Under the pieces are notes generated by a model. That model did no database searches. It was not told where the DNA came from and was given only the letters and a program-made list of their open reading frames with translations. This document shows, piece by piece, positions 16,188-23,696 of a stretch of DNA of 51,276 nt. The number at the start of each line of letters is the position of its first letter. Position 1 is the first letter of the stretch. Position numbers and translations under genes: made by a program. Origin of the DNA: Azospirillum sp. (GTDB taxonomy: Bacteria > Pseudomonadota > Alphaproteobacteria > CACIAM-22H2); the NCBI GenBank assembly GCA_020249045.1, contig JADCGK010000038.1, forward strand, positions 1-51,276. Direction: 5' to 3'.

Positions 16188-17231
16188 ATGCTGAAGCCCG
16201 CCGAAGACCGGGGCGGCCCCGCCCAACCGCTGCTGACGGTGCGCAACCTCGTCAAGCACTTCCCCGTGCGCGGAGGCGTGCTGGGCCGCACCACCGCGGT
16301 CGTGCAAGCGGTCGACGGCGTCGACTTCGACGTCGCCAAGGGCGAAACCCTCGGCATCGTGGGGGAGAGCGGTTGCGGCAAGTCGACCACCGCGCGGCTG
16401 CTGATCCGCCTGATCGAACCCGACGCGGGCGAGGTGCTGTTCGACGGGCAGGCGCTCGGCGAGGTCGACGGCGGGTTGACGCTGTCGGAGTTGCGTCGGC
16501 AGACGCAGATGGTGTTCCAGGATTCCTTCGCCTCGCTCAATCCGCGCCTGACGATCGAGGATACGATCGCCTTCGGTCCGAAGGTCCACGGGCTGGCCGA
16601 CAAGGACGCCCGGGCGCGCGCGCGCGACCTTCTGGGAAAGGTGGGTTTGAATCCCGACCTGTTCGGGCGGCGCTATCCGCACGAATTGTCGGGTGGCCAG
16701 CGCCAGCGCGTGAACATCGCGCGCGCCCTCGCCCTCGCCCCGCGGCTCGTGCTGCTCGACGAAAGCGTCTCGGCACTCGACAAGTCGGTCGAGGCGCAAG
16801 TGCTCAATCTGCTCCAGGATCTGAAGGCCGAGTTCGGCCTGACCTACGTCTTCATCAGCCACGATCTCAACGTCGTGCGCTACATGTCCGACCGGGTGAT
16901 GGTGATGTATCTCGGCCGGGTCGCGGAGATCGGCCCCGTCGAGGAGCTGTATGCCAATCCGCGCCATCCCTATACGCGGGCGCTGCTTTCCGCGATGCCC
17001 TCGATGGATCCCGACCGGCGCACTCAGGAAGCGCCCATCGCCGGCGATCCGCCCAATCCCATCAATCCGCCGTCGGGCTGCCGCTTCCATACGCGCTGCC
17101 CGTTCGCCGAGGACGTTTGCGGAAAGGCCGTGCCCGCGCTGACGGCGACCAAGGCCGATCCCGCCCATCGCGTCGCCTGCCACATGATCGACGCGGCCTC
17201 GGGCCATTCCAAAGCCGGGAGCCTCGCATGA
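16188..17231 (+). CDS. Oligopeptide-type ABC transporter ATPase, DppF/OppF-like
   Basis: A 347-residue nucleotide-binding protein. Walker A GESGCGKST lies at about 59-67, the Q-loop at VFQDSFASLNPR, the ABC signature at LSGGQRQR, Walker B at LVLLDESVSALD and the H-loop at ISHDLNVV. The C-terminal oligopeptide-transporter extension contains the iron-sulfur-type cysteine set in CRFHTRCPFAEDVC with a later Cys (VACHM). A Ser replaces the usual Pro after DE in Walker B (DES), seen in some members. Its stop overlaps the start of the AtzG-like gene. It powers transport with the second ATPase encoded after the amidase. Confidence 0.92.
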   Translation: MLKPAEDRGGPAQPLLTVRNLVKHFPVRGGVLGRTTAVVQAVDGVDFDVAKGETLGIVGESGCGKSTTARLLIRLIEPDAGEVLFDGQALGEVDGGLTLSELRRQTQMVFQDSFASLNPRLTIEDTIAFGPKVHGLADKDARARARDLLGKVGLNPDLFGRRYPHELSGGQRQRVNIARALALAPRLVLLDESVSALDKSVEAQVLNLLQDLKAEFGLTYVFISHDLNVVRYMSDRVMVMYLGRVAEIGPVEELYANPRHPYTRALLSAMPSMDPDRRTQEAPIAGDPPNPINPPSGCRFHTRCPFAEDVCGKAVPALTATKADPAHRVACHMIDAASGHSKAGSLA

Positions 17232-17422
17232 ACCTGCCCCTTTCGCCGGAGCATTGCGCGGAACTCGCGCGCGCGCTTGGCGTGACCGCGACCCCGGCGC
17301 AAGGTCAAGCGATGGCGACGTCGCTGGCGCCGGCGCTGACCAAGGTCGCGACGTTGCGCGTATCCTTCGAAGCCGAGCCGGCCGCCTACGCCGCCAATAT
17401 CGCGAAAGGCCGCGCGCCGTGA
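17228..17422 (+). CDS. AtzG-like (DUF4089) small subunit of an amidase
   Basis: A 64-residue helical protein, MNLPLSPEHCAELARALGVTA and so on, ending ANIAKGRAP. Its size and position immediately before an amidase match the AtzG/DUF4089 group. AtzG is a GatC-like partner that stabilises the biuret hydrolase AtzE in a heterotetramer. Its ATG overlaps the ATPase stop and its TGA overlaps the amidase GTG start, so all three are translationally coupled. The family call comes mainly from size, composition and context; the sequence itself is short. Confidence 0.65.
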   Translation: MNLPLSPEHCAELARALGVTATPAQGQAMATSLAPALTKVATLRVSFEAEPAAYAANIAKGRAP

Positions 17423-18816
17423 CCGATCCCGCCGATTTCACCCTGATCGAGGCCGCCGACGCGGTCGCCGCGCGCAAGGTTTCGTCGGTCGAACTGACCA
17501 AGGCCGTGCTCGCGCGCGCCAAAGCCTGGCAGCCGAAGATCAACGCGTTCATCGCGCTGGACGAGGAAGGCGCGCTTGCCGCCGCCGCGCGCGCCGATGA
17601 AGCGCCCGCCCGGGGCAAGCTGCACGGCGTGCCGCTCGCCCACAAGGATATGTATTACCGTGCGGGCCGCGTGGCGACGTGCGGCTCGGCCATCCGCCGC
17701 GATTGGCGGGCGGATACGACCGCGACCGCCTTGGCGCGTATCGACGCGGCCGGGGCAGTCGATTTGGGCACGCTCAACATGGCCGAGTTCGCCTTCGGGC
17801 CGACGGGCCACAACTACCATCACGGCCATTGCCGCAATCCCTGGAACCCCGCGCATATGACCGGGGGTTCCTCGTCGGGTTCGGGGGCGGCCGTCGCGGC
17901 GCGGGCGGCGTTGGCGGCCCTCGGCTCGGACACCGGCGGTTCGATCCGCATGCCGGCCTTCTGCAATGGCCTCGCCGGGATCAAGCCGACCTGGGGCCGC
18001 GTCAGCCGAGCGGGTGCCATGCCGTTGTCCTGGTCGATGGACACGGTGGGGCCGCTCGCGCGCACCGTCGCGGACTGCGCACGCGTGTTCGGCGCCATCG
18101 CCGGCCCCGACCCCGCCGACCCGACGGCGGCGGCCGAACCGGTGGACGATTACGAGGCCGCTTGCGGCAAGCCGATCGCGGGTCTGCGCGTCGGCATTCC
18201 GAAAGGCTATTTCGATCAGGGACTGGCGCCGGAAATCGAAGCGGCGCTCACGGCGGCCGCGAAGATATTCGAGAAGCTGGGCGCCAAGCTCGTGACCGTC
18301 GCCATGCCCGATCTCGACGCGATCAACGCCGCCGGATCGCTGATCACGCTGTCGGAGGCGGCGAGCGCCCATCGCCCGTGGCTGATCGAACGGCCGCAGG
18401 ATTATTCCGAACAAGTCCGCGCCCGGCTGATGCCCGGCCTGGCCGTGCCGGCCGTGGCCTATCTCGACGCGTTGCGCGCCCGCGCGGCGGCGATCCCCGG
18501 CTTCGTGGCAAGCGTGTTCGGCGCATGCGACGCGCTGCTCTGCCCGGTCAGCGACCGGCCGGTTCCGACCATCGCGGAAACCGATGTCGCCGGGGGCCCC
18601 GCGATGCCGGGTTTGCTCGCCGCGCTCACGCGGCTCAGCCGCCCCTTCAACGTGCTCGGCTTGCCCGCGCTGTCGATCCCCTGCGGGTTCGACGCGAAGG
18701 GGCTGCCGCTCGGCTTCCAACTCGCGGGTCGGCCCTTCGCCGAGGCGACGCTCTTCGCACTCGGTCACGCCTACGAGCGCGAAACGCAAGTCCATCGCCG
18801 GGTGCCGGCACCATGA
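17419..18816 (+). CDS. Amidase-signature hydrolase (AtzE/GatA-like)
   Basis: A 465-residue amidase-signature enzyme. The Ser-cisSer-Lys triad is visible as Lys76 in LAHKDMYY, the cis-Ser near 151 in TGGSSSGSG, and the nucleophile Ser175 in GSDTGGSIRMPA. It hydrolyses a carboxamide, releasing ammonia. The preceding AtzG-like gene suggests an AtzE type acting on a ureide or biuret-like compound, but a general aliphatic or aryl amidase is equally possible; it is not the tRNA amidotransferase GatA, because gatB is absent and the operon is a transporter. The start GTG at 17419 overlaps the upstream stop, and its own stop overlaps the ATG of the next ATPase gene. Confidence 0.88.
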   Translation: MTDPADFTLIEAADAVAARKVSSVELTKAVLARAKAWQPKINAFIALDEEGALAAAARADEAPARGKLHGVPLAHKDMYYRAGRVATCGSAIRRDWRADTTATALARIDAAGAVDLGTLNMAEFAFGPTGHNYHHGHCRNPWNPAHMTGGSSSGSGAAVAARAALAALGSDTGGSIRMPAFCNGLAGIKPTWGRVSRAGAMPLSWSMDTVGPLARTVADCARVFGAIAGPDPADPTAAAEPVDDYEAACGKPIAGLRVGIPKGYFDQGLAPEIEAALTAAAKIFEKLGAKLVTVAMPDLDAINAAGSLITLSEAASAHRPWLIERPQDYSEQVRARLMPGLAVPAVAYLDALRARAAAIPGFVASVFGACDALLCPVSDRPVPTIAETDVAGGPAMPGLLAALTRLSRPFNVLGLPALSIPCGFDAKGLPLGFQLAGRPFAEATLFALGHAYERETQVHRRVPAP

Positions 18817-19793
18817 CCGAAGCGCTGGTTTCCGTCCGCGATCTGCGCGTGCTGTTCCGCACGGGCGAGCGTACCGTCCATGCGGTCAACGGCGTGGATC
18901 TGTCGCTCGCGCAAGGCGAGGTGCTGGGGCTGCTTGGGGAATCCGGCTCGGGCAAGTCGGTCACGTTGCGGGCGCTTTTGCGCCTTCTGCCGCCCAAGCG
19001 CACGACGATCTCGGGGACGATCTCGGTCGCCGGGAACGACGTCGTCGCGATGGACGAGGCGGCGGCGCGCGATTATCGCGGCGGCGTCGTGTCGATGATC
19101 TTCCAGGAACCGATGCTGGCCTTCGATCCGGTCTTCACGATCGGCGAGCAGATCGCCGAGGCCGTCGTCCGGCACGAAAACGTCGACCGTGCCGCGGGCC
19201 GCGCCCGCGCCCTCGAAATGCTCGATCGCGTGCGCATCCCCTCGCCCAAACGGCGGTTGGACGCGTATCCGCACGAAATGTCGGGCGGCATGCGCCAGCG
19301 CGCGATGATCGCCCTGGCGTTGGCCTGCAAGCCCAAGCTGCTGCTCGCCGACGAGCCCACGACGGCGCTCGACGCCACGGTGCAGATCCAAATCCTGCTG
19401 CTGTTGCGCGAGCTGCAGCGCGAGATGGGCATGGGCGTGATCTTCGTCACGCACGATATGGGTGTGGCGGTCGAAGTCTCCGACCGGATCGCGGTGATGT
19501 ACGCGGGGCGGATCGTGGAAAGCGGCGCGGTCCGCGACGTGATCCGCAACCCCTCGCATCCCTATACGCGCGGGCTGCTCTCTTCGACCGTGCACGGCTC
19601 GATGCGCGGCAAGCGGTTGGAGGCGATCCCCGGCGCCCCGCCGAATTTGGCGACCGCGCCGACGGATTGCGCTTTTGCCCCGCGCTGCAAATGGGTGGCC
19701 GACGCGTGCCGTGCCGGCGTGCCCGACCTGGCGCCCGTGGCGCCCGGTCACGTCGCCGCCTGCGTGCGACTGGGTGCGGCGGCGCGCGCGTGA
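18813..19793 (+). CDS. Oligopeptide-type ABC transporter ATPase, DppD/OppD-like
   Basis: A 326-residue nucleotide-binding protein with Walker A GESGSGKSVT (about 43-52), Q-loop IFQEPMLAFDP, signature MSGGMRQRAMIALAL, Walker B LLLADEPTTALD and H-loop VTHDMGV. The C-terminal oligopeptide extension has CAFAPRCKWVADAC and a final Cys (VAAC). It is the last gene of the operon and pairs with the DppF-like ATPase. The amidase sits between the two ATPase genes, an unusual order that binds hydrolysis tightly to uptake. Confidence 0.92.
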   Translation: MTEALVSVRDLRVLFRTGERTVHAVNGVDLSLAQGEVLGLLGESGSGKSVTLRALLRLLPPKRTTISGTISVAGNDVVAMDEAAARDYRGGVVSMIFQEPMLAFDPVFTIGEQIAEAVVRHENVDRAAGRARALEMLDRVRIPSPKRRLDAYPHEMSGGMRQRAMIALALACKPKLLLADEPTTALDATVQIQILLLLRELQREMGMGVIFVTHDMGVAVEVSDRIAVMYAGRIVESGAVRDVIRNPSHPYTRGLLSSTVHGSMRGKRLEAIPGAPPNLATAPTDCAFAPRCKWVADACRAGVPDLAPVAPGHVAACVRLGAAARA

Positions 19794-19818
19794 TCGGGAT
19801 TCGGTGGACTAGGAAAAA

Positions 19819-19894
19819 TGGTGCCCGGGGCCGGAATCGAACCAGCGACACTGCGATTTTCAATCGCATGCTCTACCAACTGAGCTACCCGGGC
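19819..19894 (-). tRNA. tRNA-Phe (GAA)
   Basis: Read on the minus strand, this is a 76-base cloverleaf: acceptor arm GCCCGGG paired with CCCGGGC, D arm GCTC/GAGC, anticodon stem TGCGA/TCGCA around loop TTGAAAA (anticodon GAA), T arm with GGTTCGATTCC, and an encoded ACCA end. It lies between the ABC operon end and tfoX. Confidence 0.95.
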
Positions 19895-19942
19895 ACCGGG
19901 CGCTTTCGAGCGCGCCGTGTATAGGGCGCTCCGGCCCCCCTG

Positions 19943-20596
19943 TCAACGCTTCGAACCCTTGGATTTGACGGGCTTTTCCCGTCCCGCGAGGGCGGCTTCT
20001 GCGGCCGCGTCCAAGCGCCGCTTGTCGGCGGCGGGCACCTTGTCCCAGCGCGTGCCCGTCAACGCCGCGTGCAGCGCGTAGAGCAGATTGCGCGTCGCCG
20101 CGCGCGGCCGCAGCCGCTTGACCGCCACATACGCGGCGACCGCCCCCACCCGGCGCAAATCGTCGGGCGATGCGATCCCCGCCTCGCCCAACCAGGCCTG
20201 CGATTTGGGTCCGAGGCTGGACATGGCCGCGATCTTTCGGGGCGGGCCCTTTCGCCTCGGCGCGGGCGCGCGCAGCGCGGCTTCGTGGGCGCGCATCGCC
20301 CAGGGCCGCAGCGCGCCCGGATCGTCGAGCGCATCGGGTGGCGCTTGGTGATAGCCGAGCGAAACGGTCTTGCCCGGCCGCTCGTAAAGGAAAGGCGCCA
20401 AGCCCTCGGCCGCGAAGGCGGGCCGCGTCCGTTCGTCGGTCTTGAGATACAGCGTGTCGTCCGCGATCAAGGCGAACATGCGCCCCTCGCGGAACAGCCC
20501 CCACCCGCCGAACATCGCGCGCGCGCGAACCGGTCCCAGCGCTTCGCCCAAAAGGTCCACGCACATCGAAACGAAGGGCGTGGGGGTGCGGCTCAT
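19943..20596 (-). CDS. TfoX-domain protein (N- and C-terminal TfoX domains)
   Basis: A 217-residue protein. The N-terminal TfoX/YjhX-like domain (about 8-100) holds VRARAMFGGWGLFREGRMFALI and DTLYLKTDERTRPAFAAEG. The C-terminal TfoX helix-hairpin part contains LGPKSQAWLGEAGIASPDDLRRVGAVAAYVAVKR and NLLYALHAALTGTRW. A Lys-rich tail follows. Its ATG (20596) overlaps the yacG stop. TfoX regulates competence in gammaproteobacteria; here only a general regulatory role can be assumed. Confidence 0.85.
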   Translation of the reverse strand: MSRTPTPFVSMCVDLLGEALGPVRARAMFGGWGLFREGRMFALIADDTLYLKTDERTRPAFAAEGLAPFLYERPGKTVSLGYHQAPPDALDDPGALRPWAMRAHEAALRAPAPRRKGPPRKIAAMSSLGPKSQAWLGEAGIASPDDLRRVGAVAAYVAVKRLRPRAATRNLLYALHAALTGTRWDKVPAADKRRLDAAAEAALAGREKPVKSKGSKR

Positions 20597-20775
20597 CGCG
20601 GCTCGTCCGGAACTTCGTCGGTCGGAATGCGATAGCCGCCAGTCAGCCACCGGCGCATATCCTCGTCCTTGCAGCGCGCCGAGCAAAACGGCCGGAACTC
20701 GGCATGCGCGGCCCGCTTGCACATCGGGCACGCCGCCTTGCGCGGCTTCTTGGGCAGCGGAACGATCTCGCTCAT
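20593..20775 (-). CDS. yacG: DNA gyrase inhibitor YacG, zinc-binding
   Basis: A 60-residue protein with the YacG zinc site CPMC at 16-19 and CSARC at 31-35, and the family's WLTGGYRIP segment. YacG binds GyrB and blocks its DNA binding in E. coli. The start ATG (20775) overlaps the stop of the ribonuclease gene and its stop overlaps tfoX, both by 4 bases. Confidence 0.88.
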   Translation of the reverse strand: MSEIVPLPKKPRKAACPMCKRAAHAEFRPFCSARCKDEDMRRWLTGGYRIPTDEVPDEPR

Positions 20776-21821
20776 TCGCCGGCGTTCCCGCGCGCGCGCG
20801 CGCGCGTCAGTTCGACCAGCCCCGCCGGCGTGAATCCGAGCACGTCCACCCGCCGCCGGTCCTCGCGCACCGCATGTTTGAGCGCGTCCAGCAAACGCGT
20901 GCGCTCGCCCGGTTTGACGACGCGCAACACATCGACCGCGACGAGGCCCGAAAGGTCGCGCAAGCGCAGCTGGCGGGCGATCGCGCGCGCGGCTTCGAGG
21001 TCGATCGCGAGCGCGTCGGCCTTCGCCGAGCCGGCGTTCACGTCGATCGCGATCAATGCCGCGGTCGGTTCGATCGAAAGCCATGCCCCCGAGGGCAGAT
21101 CGACGCGCGGTTCGCGCAATCCGGCAAGCGTCGTTGCCGCGTCGTGACGGTCGAACGCCGCGGGATCGTGCGCCGCGCGGGCTTCGCGCGCCAGGTCCGC
21201 ATCGGCGCAAACGATGCGCGCCGAGGGGCCCGCCGCAAGGACGCGCGTCAAAGCGGGGATCGCGGACTCGGACCACAGCGATGCGGGCGGTCCGTCGGCG
21301 GCGAACCCCGCCGCCCGCGCGCGCAGCGCTTCGAGTTCGGCCGACAGCGCCGCATCGTCAGCCTGCAACGCGCCCGCGCGCAAAATCAGACCTTCGCCCG
21401 GTGCGGCCAAAGCGTGCGCGCGGGCCTGCAGCGCCTCGCGCTTGGCCGCCGGCACGCGTTTGGACACCGATGCGCCCTTGCCACCCGGCAGCAGAACCAT
21501 CGACGCCCCTTCGAGCGCCACGCGCCGCGATACCCGCGCGCGCTTTTCCCCTGCGGGCGCTTCGACGACCTGGACGACGAGAGCGGTTCCGGGCGCGAGC
21601 GGTTTGTCGGTGTCGAGCAGGGCGACCTTGCCGCCGGCCAAGTCGACGAAAACGCCACCCGGTGCGGCTTGGCCCGCGCGGGCGCGATGGACCGCACCGG
21701 GGGCGAGCGCGCGGTCGGCGGGCTCGCGCGCGATGTCGATCAGCGTCCCGCGCGCGTAGCCGAGCGCGAGCACCCAATCGCCGTCGCGGTCGATCAATAT
21801 CTCGTCGATCGCGTCCCTCAC
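20772..21821 (-). CDS. Ribonuclease E/G family protein, short form
   Basis: A 349-residue member of the RNase E/G family. The catalytic-core features are ALIAIDVNAGSAK (equivalent to the Mg-binding Asp and Asn) and LRLRDLSGLVAVDVLRV, which contains the second metal Asp, followed by a DVLGFTPAGLVELTR C-terminal segment that lacks the zinc-link CPxC pair of RNase E. The N-terminal S1-like part is reduced. It is far shorter than RNase E and also shorter than RNase G, a type often found between maf and yacG in alphaproteobacteria. GTG start 21821 overlaps the maf stop. It probably processes or degrades RNA, but with this reduced architecture its activity is uncertain. Confidence 0.8.
   Translation of the reverse strand: MRDAIDEILIDRDGDWVLALGYARGTLIDIAREPADRALAPGAVHRARAGQAAPGGVFVDLAGGKVALLDTDKPLAPGTALVVQVVEAPAGEKRARVSRRVALEGASMVLLPGGKGASVSKRVPAAKREALQARAHALAAPGEGLILRAGALQADDAALSAELEALRARAAGFAADGPPASLWSESAIPALTRVLAAGPSARIVCADADLAREARAAHDPAAFDRHDAATTLAGLREPRVDLPSGAWLSIEPTAALIAIDVNAGSAKADALAIDLEAARAIARQLRLRDLSGLVAVDVLRVVKPGERTRLLDALKHAVREDRRRVDVLGFTPAGLVELTRARARGNAGE
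20789..20806. repeat. (CG)9 dinucleotide run inside the ribonuclease gene
   Basis: An uninterrupted run of nine CG units near the 3' end of the short RNase G/E gene; it encodes the alternating Arg-Ala stretch close to the C-terminus. Such a run can slip or adopt Z-DNA, and a length change would alter only the last few residues and possibly the coupling to yacG. Confidence 0.8.
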
Positions 21822-22387
21822 GCGCCCGCCCCGGCGAGCAGAGCTTCGGTCGCGTAGAGATCGAGCCCCACGACGTTGGGATAGGACCCCGAGAGGAATC
21901 GCACGAAGGCGGCCGCGCGTCCCTGGATGGCGTAGGCGCCGGCCTTGCCGCGCCATTCGCCGTCGGCCAGATAGGCGTCGACCTCCGCCGGCGACAGGCG
22001 CTTGAAGGCGATGACGGTTTCGGACACGCGCACGCGCGGCTTGGCGCCGGGAACGATCAAACAGATGCCGCCGATCACGCGATGGCGTCGCCCGGAAAGC
22101 AGATTCAGATGCCGCCGCGCCTCGGCCGCGTCCTCGGTTTTGGCCAGCATGCGCCGGCCGCAGGCGACGATCGTGTCGGCGGCGAGCACGAGGCAGTCGG
22201 GACGCGCGCGCGCCACGGCTTCGGCCTTTTCCCGGGCCAGACGTGCGGCGAGCGCGCGCGGGCTTTCCCCGGCGCGCGGCGTTTCGTCGAGATCGGCGGG
22301 CAGGATTTCGGCCGGGTTGCGGCCGATTTGGGCGAGCAAGTCGCGCCGGCGCGGACTCGCGGAAGCGAGGACGAGCGCGCGCGCCAA
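21818..22387 (-). CDS. maf: Maf-family nucleotide pyrophosphatase
   Basis: A 189-residue Maf/YhdE-type nucleoside triphosphate pyrophosphatase, which removes non-canonical or excess dTTP/UTP-like nucleotides. Motifs: LASASPRRRDLL at 7-18, DETPRAGESPRALAARLAREKAE, LAADTIV (catalytic Asp) and KAGAYAIQGRAAAFV. The start is a TTG at 22387 with an AGGGA site that overlaps the infA stop. The next in-frame ATG is too far inside the protein. Its stop overlaps the ribonuclease GTG start. Confidence 0.92.
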   Translation of the reverse strand: MARALVLASASPRRRDLLAQIGRNPAEILPADLDETPRAGESPRALAARLAREKAEAVARARPDCLVLAADTIVACGRRMLAKTEDAAEARRHLNLLSGRRHRVIGGICLIVPGAKPRVRVSETVIAFKRLSPAEVDAYLADGEWRGKAGAYAIQGRAAAFVRFLSGSYPNVVGLDLYATEALLAGAGA

Positions 22388-22394
22388 GCTGTCC

Positions 22395-22613
22395 CTATTT
22401 GAAGCGGAAGGTGATCCGACCCTTGGTCAGATCGTAGGGCGTCATTTCGACGTTCACGCGGTCGCCCGCAAGCACCCGGATGCGGTTCTTGCGCATCTTG
22501 CCCGAGGTGTGGGCGAGCACTTCGTGATTGTTGTCGAGCTTCACGCGGAACATCGCGTTGGGCAGAAGTTCCTGGACCACGCCCGAGAACTCGATGAGGC
22601 CTTCCTTCGCCAT
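22395..22613 (-). CDS. infA: Translation initiation factor IF-1
   Basis: A 72-residue single OB-fold protein, [20 protein letters not shown], with [22 protein letters not shown] and [10 protein letters not shown], an essentially full match in length and sequence to IF-1, which binds the ribosomal A site during initiation. Its ATG is at 22613. It stands 75 bases downstream of the phosphatase gene and 7 bases before maf, a common alphaproteobacterial order. Confidence 0.97.
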   Translation of the reverse strand: MAKEGLIEFSGVVQELLPNAMFRVKLDNNHEVLAHTSGKMRKNRIRVLAGDRVNVEMTPYDLTKGRITFRFK

Positions 22614-22634
22614 GGGTCTCCAATGGGTTCGCCC

Positions 22635-22652
22635 ACCGCCCGGAAGGGCGGT
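22635..22652 (-). terminator. Hairpin upstream of infA
   Basis: ACCGCCC (22635-22641) and GGGCGGT (22646-22652) form a perfect 7-base-pair stem with a 4-base loop, between the phosphatase stop and the infA start. There is no T-run on the minus strand, so it is either a weak terminator of the upstream gene or a leader hairpin of infA. Confidence 0.4.
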
Positions 22653-22688
22653 ATCGGGGGCGCAACATGGCGCCGAAGGGGCGCGAGG

Positions 22689-23150
22689 TCAAGCCTTGGC
22701 GGGGGGCTCGAAATCGACCGCCACCCCGGGGAAACGCTTGAGAATCCGCGCCTTGAGACCTTCGCGCAAGGTCCGATAGCCCTCCAGCCGCGCTTCGCGG
22801 CTGCCTTCTTCGATCAGCGTCGGGTCGAAGGTGGGCCAGTATTCGACGTCGCAGGCCATGATCCGGGTGAGTTCGAGCGCCTTGTGGTGTGCCTCGGGGC
22901 TCAATGTGACGATCAGATCGAACGAGCTGTCGTGCAACTGATCGAAGGTCTTCGCGCGGTGGCGGTGGATGTCGACGCCGAGCTCGCCCAACGACGCGAT
23001 CACGAAGGGATCGATCTCCTGCGGGCGAACGCCGGCCGAATCGACGTAAACGCGCGTGCCCAGCAGCTTCTTCGCCAGGCCCTCGGCCATCGGCGAACGC
23101 ACCGCATTGTGCGTGCAACTGAACAGGACGCTGCCGATTTTCCCGGTCAT
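22689..23150 (-). CDS. Low-molecular-weight phosphotyrosine phosphatase / arsenate reductase-like protein
   Basis: A 153-residue protein of the LMW-PTP fold. The active-site loop is CTHNAVRS at 12-19 (Cys12, Arg18), and the general-acid Asp is in TFDPT. Members either dephosphorylate tyrosine or reduce arsenate; its place in a housekeeping block does not decide which. The start at 23150 is the third of three repeated ATGACCGGGAA sequences, 14 bases apart. The first two open five-codon reading frames that end by ATGA overlap with the next copy. Only the third continues into the protein. Confidence 0.85.
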   Translation of the reverse strand: MTGKIGSVLFSCTHNAVRSPMAEGLAKKLLGTRVYVDSAGVRPQEIDPFVIASLGELGVDIHRHRAKTFDQLHDSSFDLIVTLSPEAHHKALELTRIMACDVEYWPTFDPTLIEEGSREARLEGYRTLREGLKARILKRFPGVAVDFEPPAKA

Positions 23151-23178
23151 TCTTTCCCGGTCATTTCTTCCCGGTCAT
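23137..23178 (-). repeat. Three 14-base tandem copies of the phosphatase translation start
   Basis: Read on the minus strand, ATGACCGGGAA occurs starting at 23178, 23164 and 23150. Copies 1 and 2 encode MTGKK-stop and MTGKE-stop, each stop overlapping the next ATG by 4 bases. The purine-rich GGGAA of each copy can serve as the ribosome binding site of the next. Because 14 is not a multiple of 3, each copy is in a different frame. Confidence 0.85.
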
Positions 23179-23207
23179 TGGGGGGGCCTGGGGAGCGGGG
23201 GGACGGT

Positions 23208-23693
23208 TCAGGCGCGGATGTGGAGCACGCAGATCAACGTGAAGAGCCGGCGCGCGGTGTTGAGGTCGAGCGCGATCTTGCCGTCCAGACGCTCGCGCAG
23301 CAGCTGCGCGCCGTCGTTGTGGACGGCGCGCCGGCCCATATCGAGCGCTTCGATCTGCGAGGGCGACAGACGCTTGATCGCGTCGTAGTAGCTCTCGCAG
23401 ACGGTGAAATAGTCCTTGATGGTCGTCCGGAACGGCGTCAGCGGCAGCACGTGCTTGTCGATGGGATCGCCCGTCTCCGCGCGCAGGTCGAAGGCCAGGC
23501 GGTTCTCCTCGATCGCTAGCGTCAGCTGATAGGGCCCCGGGGGGCCGCCGACGAGCTCGAAATTGTTCTCGTCGAGCAGATCGAACATCGCGACCGCGCG
23601 TTCATGCTCGATGTCGGCGTTGCGCCGGACGCGGAGATTTTCGGCGAGGTCGATTTTGCAGATCCGGTTGCGCTTCTCCGAAGAGCCATCCAT
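23208..23693 (-). CDS. UPF0262 family protein
   Basis: A 161-residue conserved protein of unknown function. It starts MDGSSEKRNRICKIDLAENLRVRRNADIEHERAVAMFDLLDEN-like and contains PFRTTIKDYFTVCESYYDAI and MGRRAVHNDGAQLL, the recognisable core of UPF0262. The family is found next to hisD in alphaproteobacteria, as here (3 bases after the hisD stop). There is no signal peptide or membrane segment. Nothing in the sequence indicates an enzymatic site. Confidence 0.85.
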   Translation of the reverse strand: MDGSSEKRNRICKIDLAENLRVRRNADIEHERAVAMFDLLDENNFELVGGPPGPYQLTLAIEENRLAFDLRAETGDPIDKHVLPLTPFRTTIKDYFTVCESYYDAIKRLSPSQIEALDMGRRAVHNDGAQLLRERLDGKIALDLNTARRLFTLICVLHIRA

Positions 23694-23696
23694 CCC

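Noticed and set aside
23181-23205. G-rich run between UPF0262 and the phosphatase gene as a G-quadruplex
   Set aside because: The G tracts are uneven and few; nothing distinguishes it from GC-rich background by eye.
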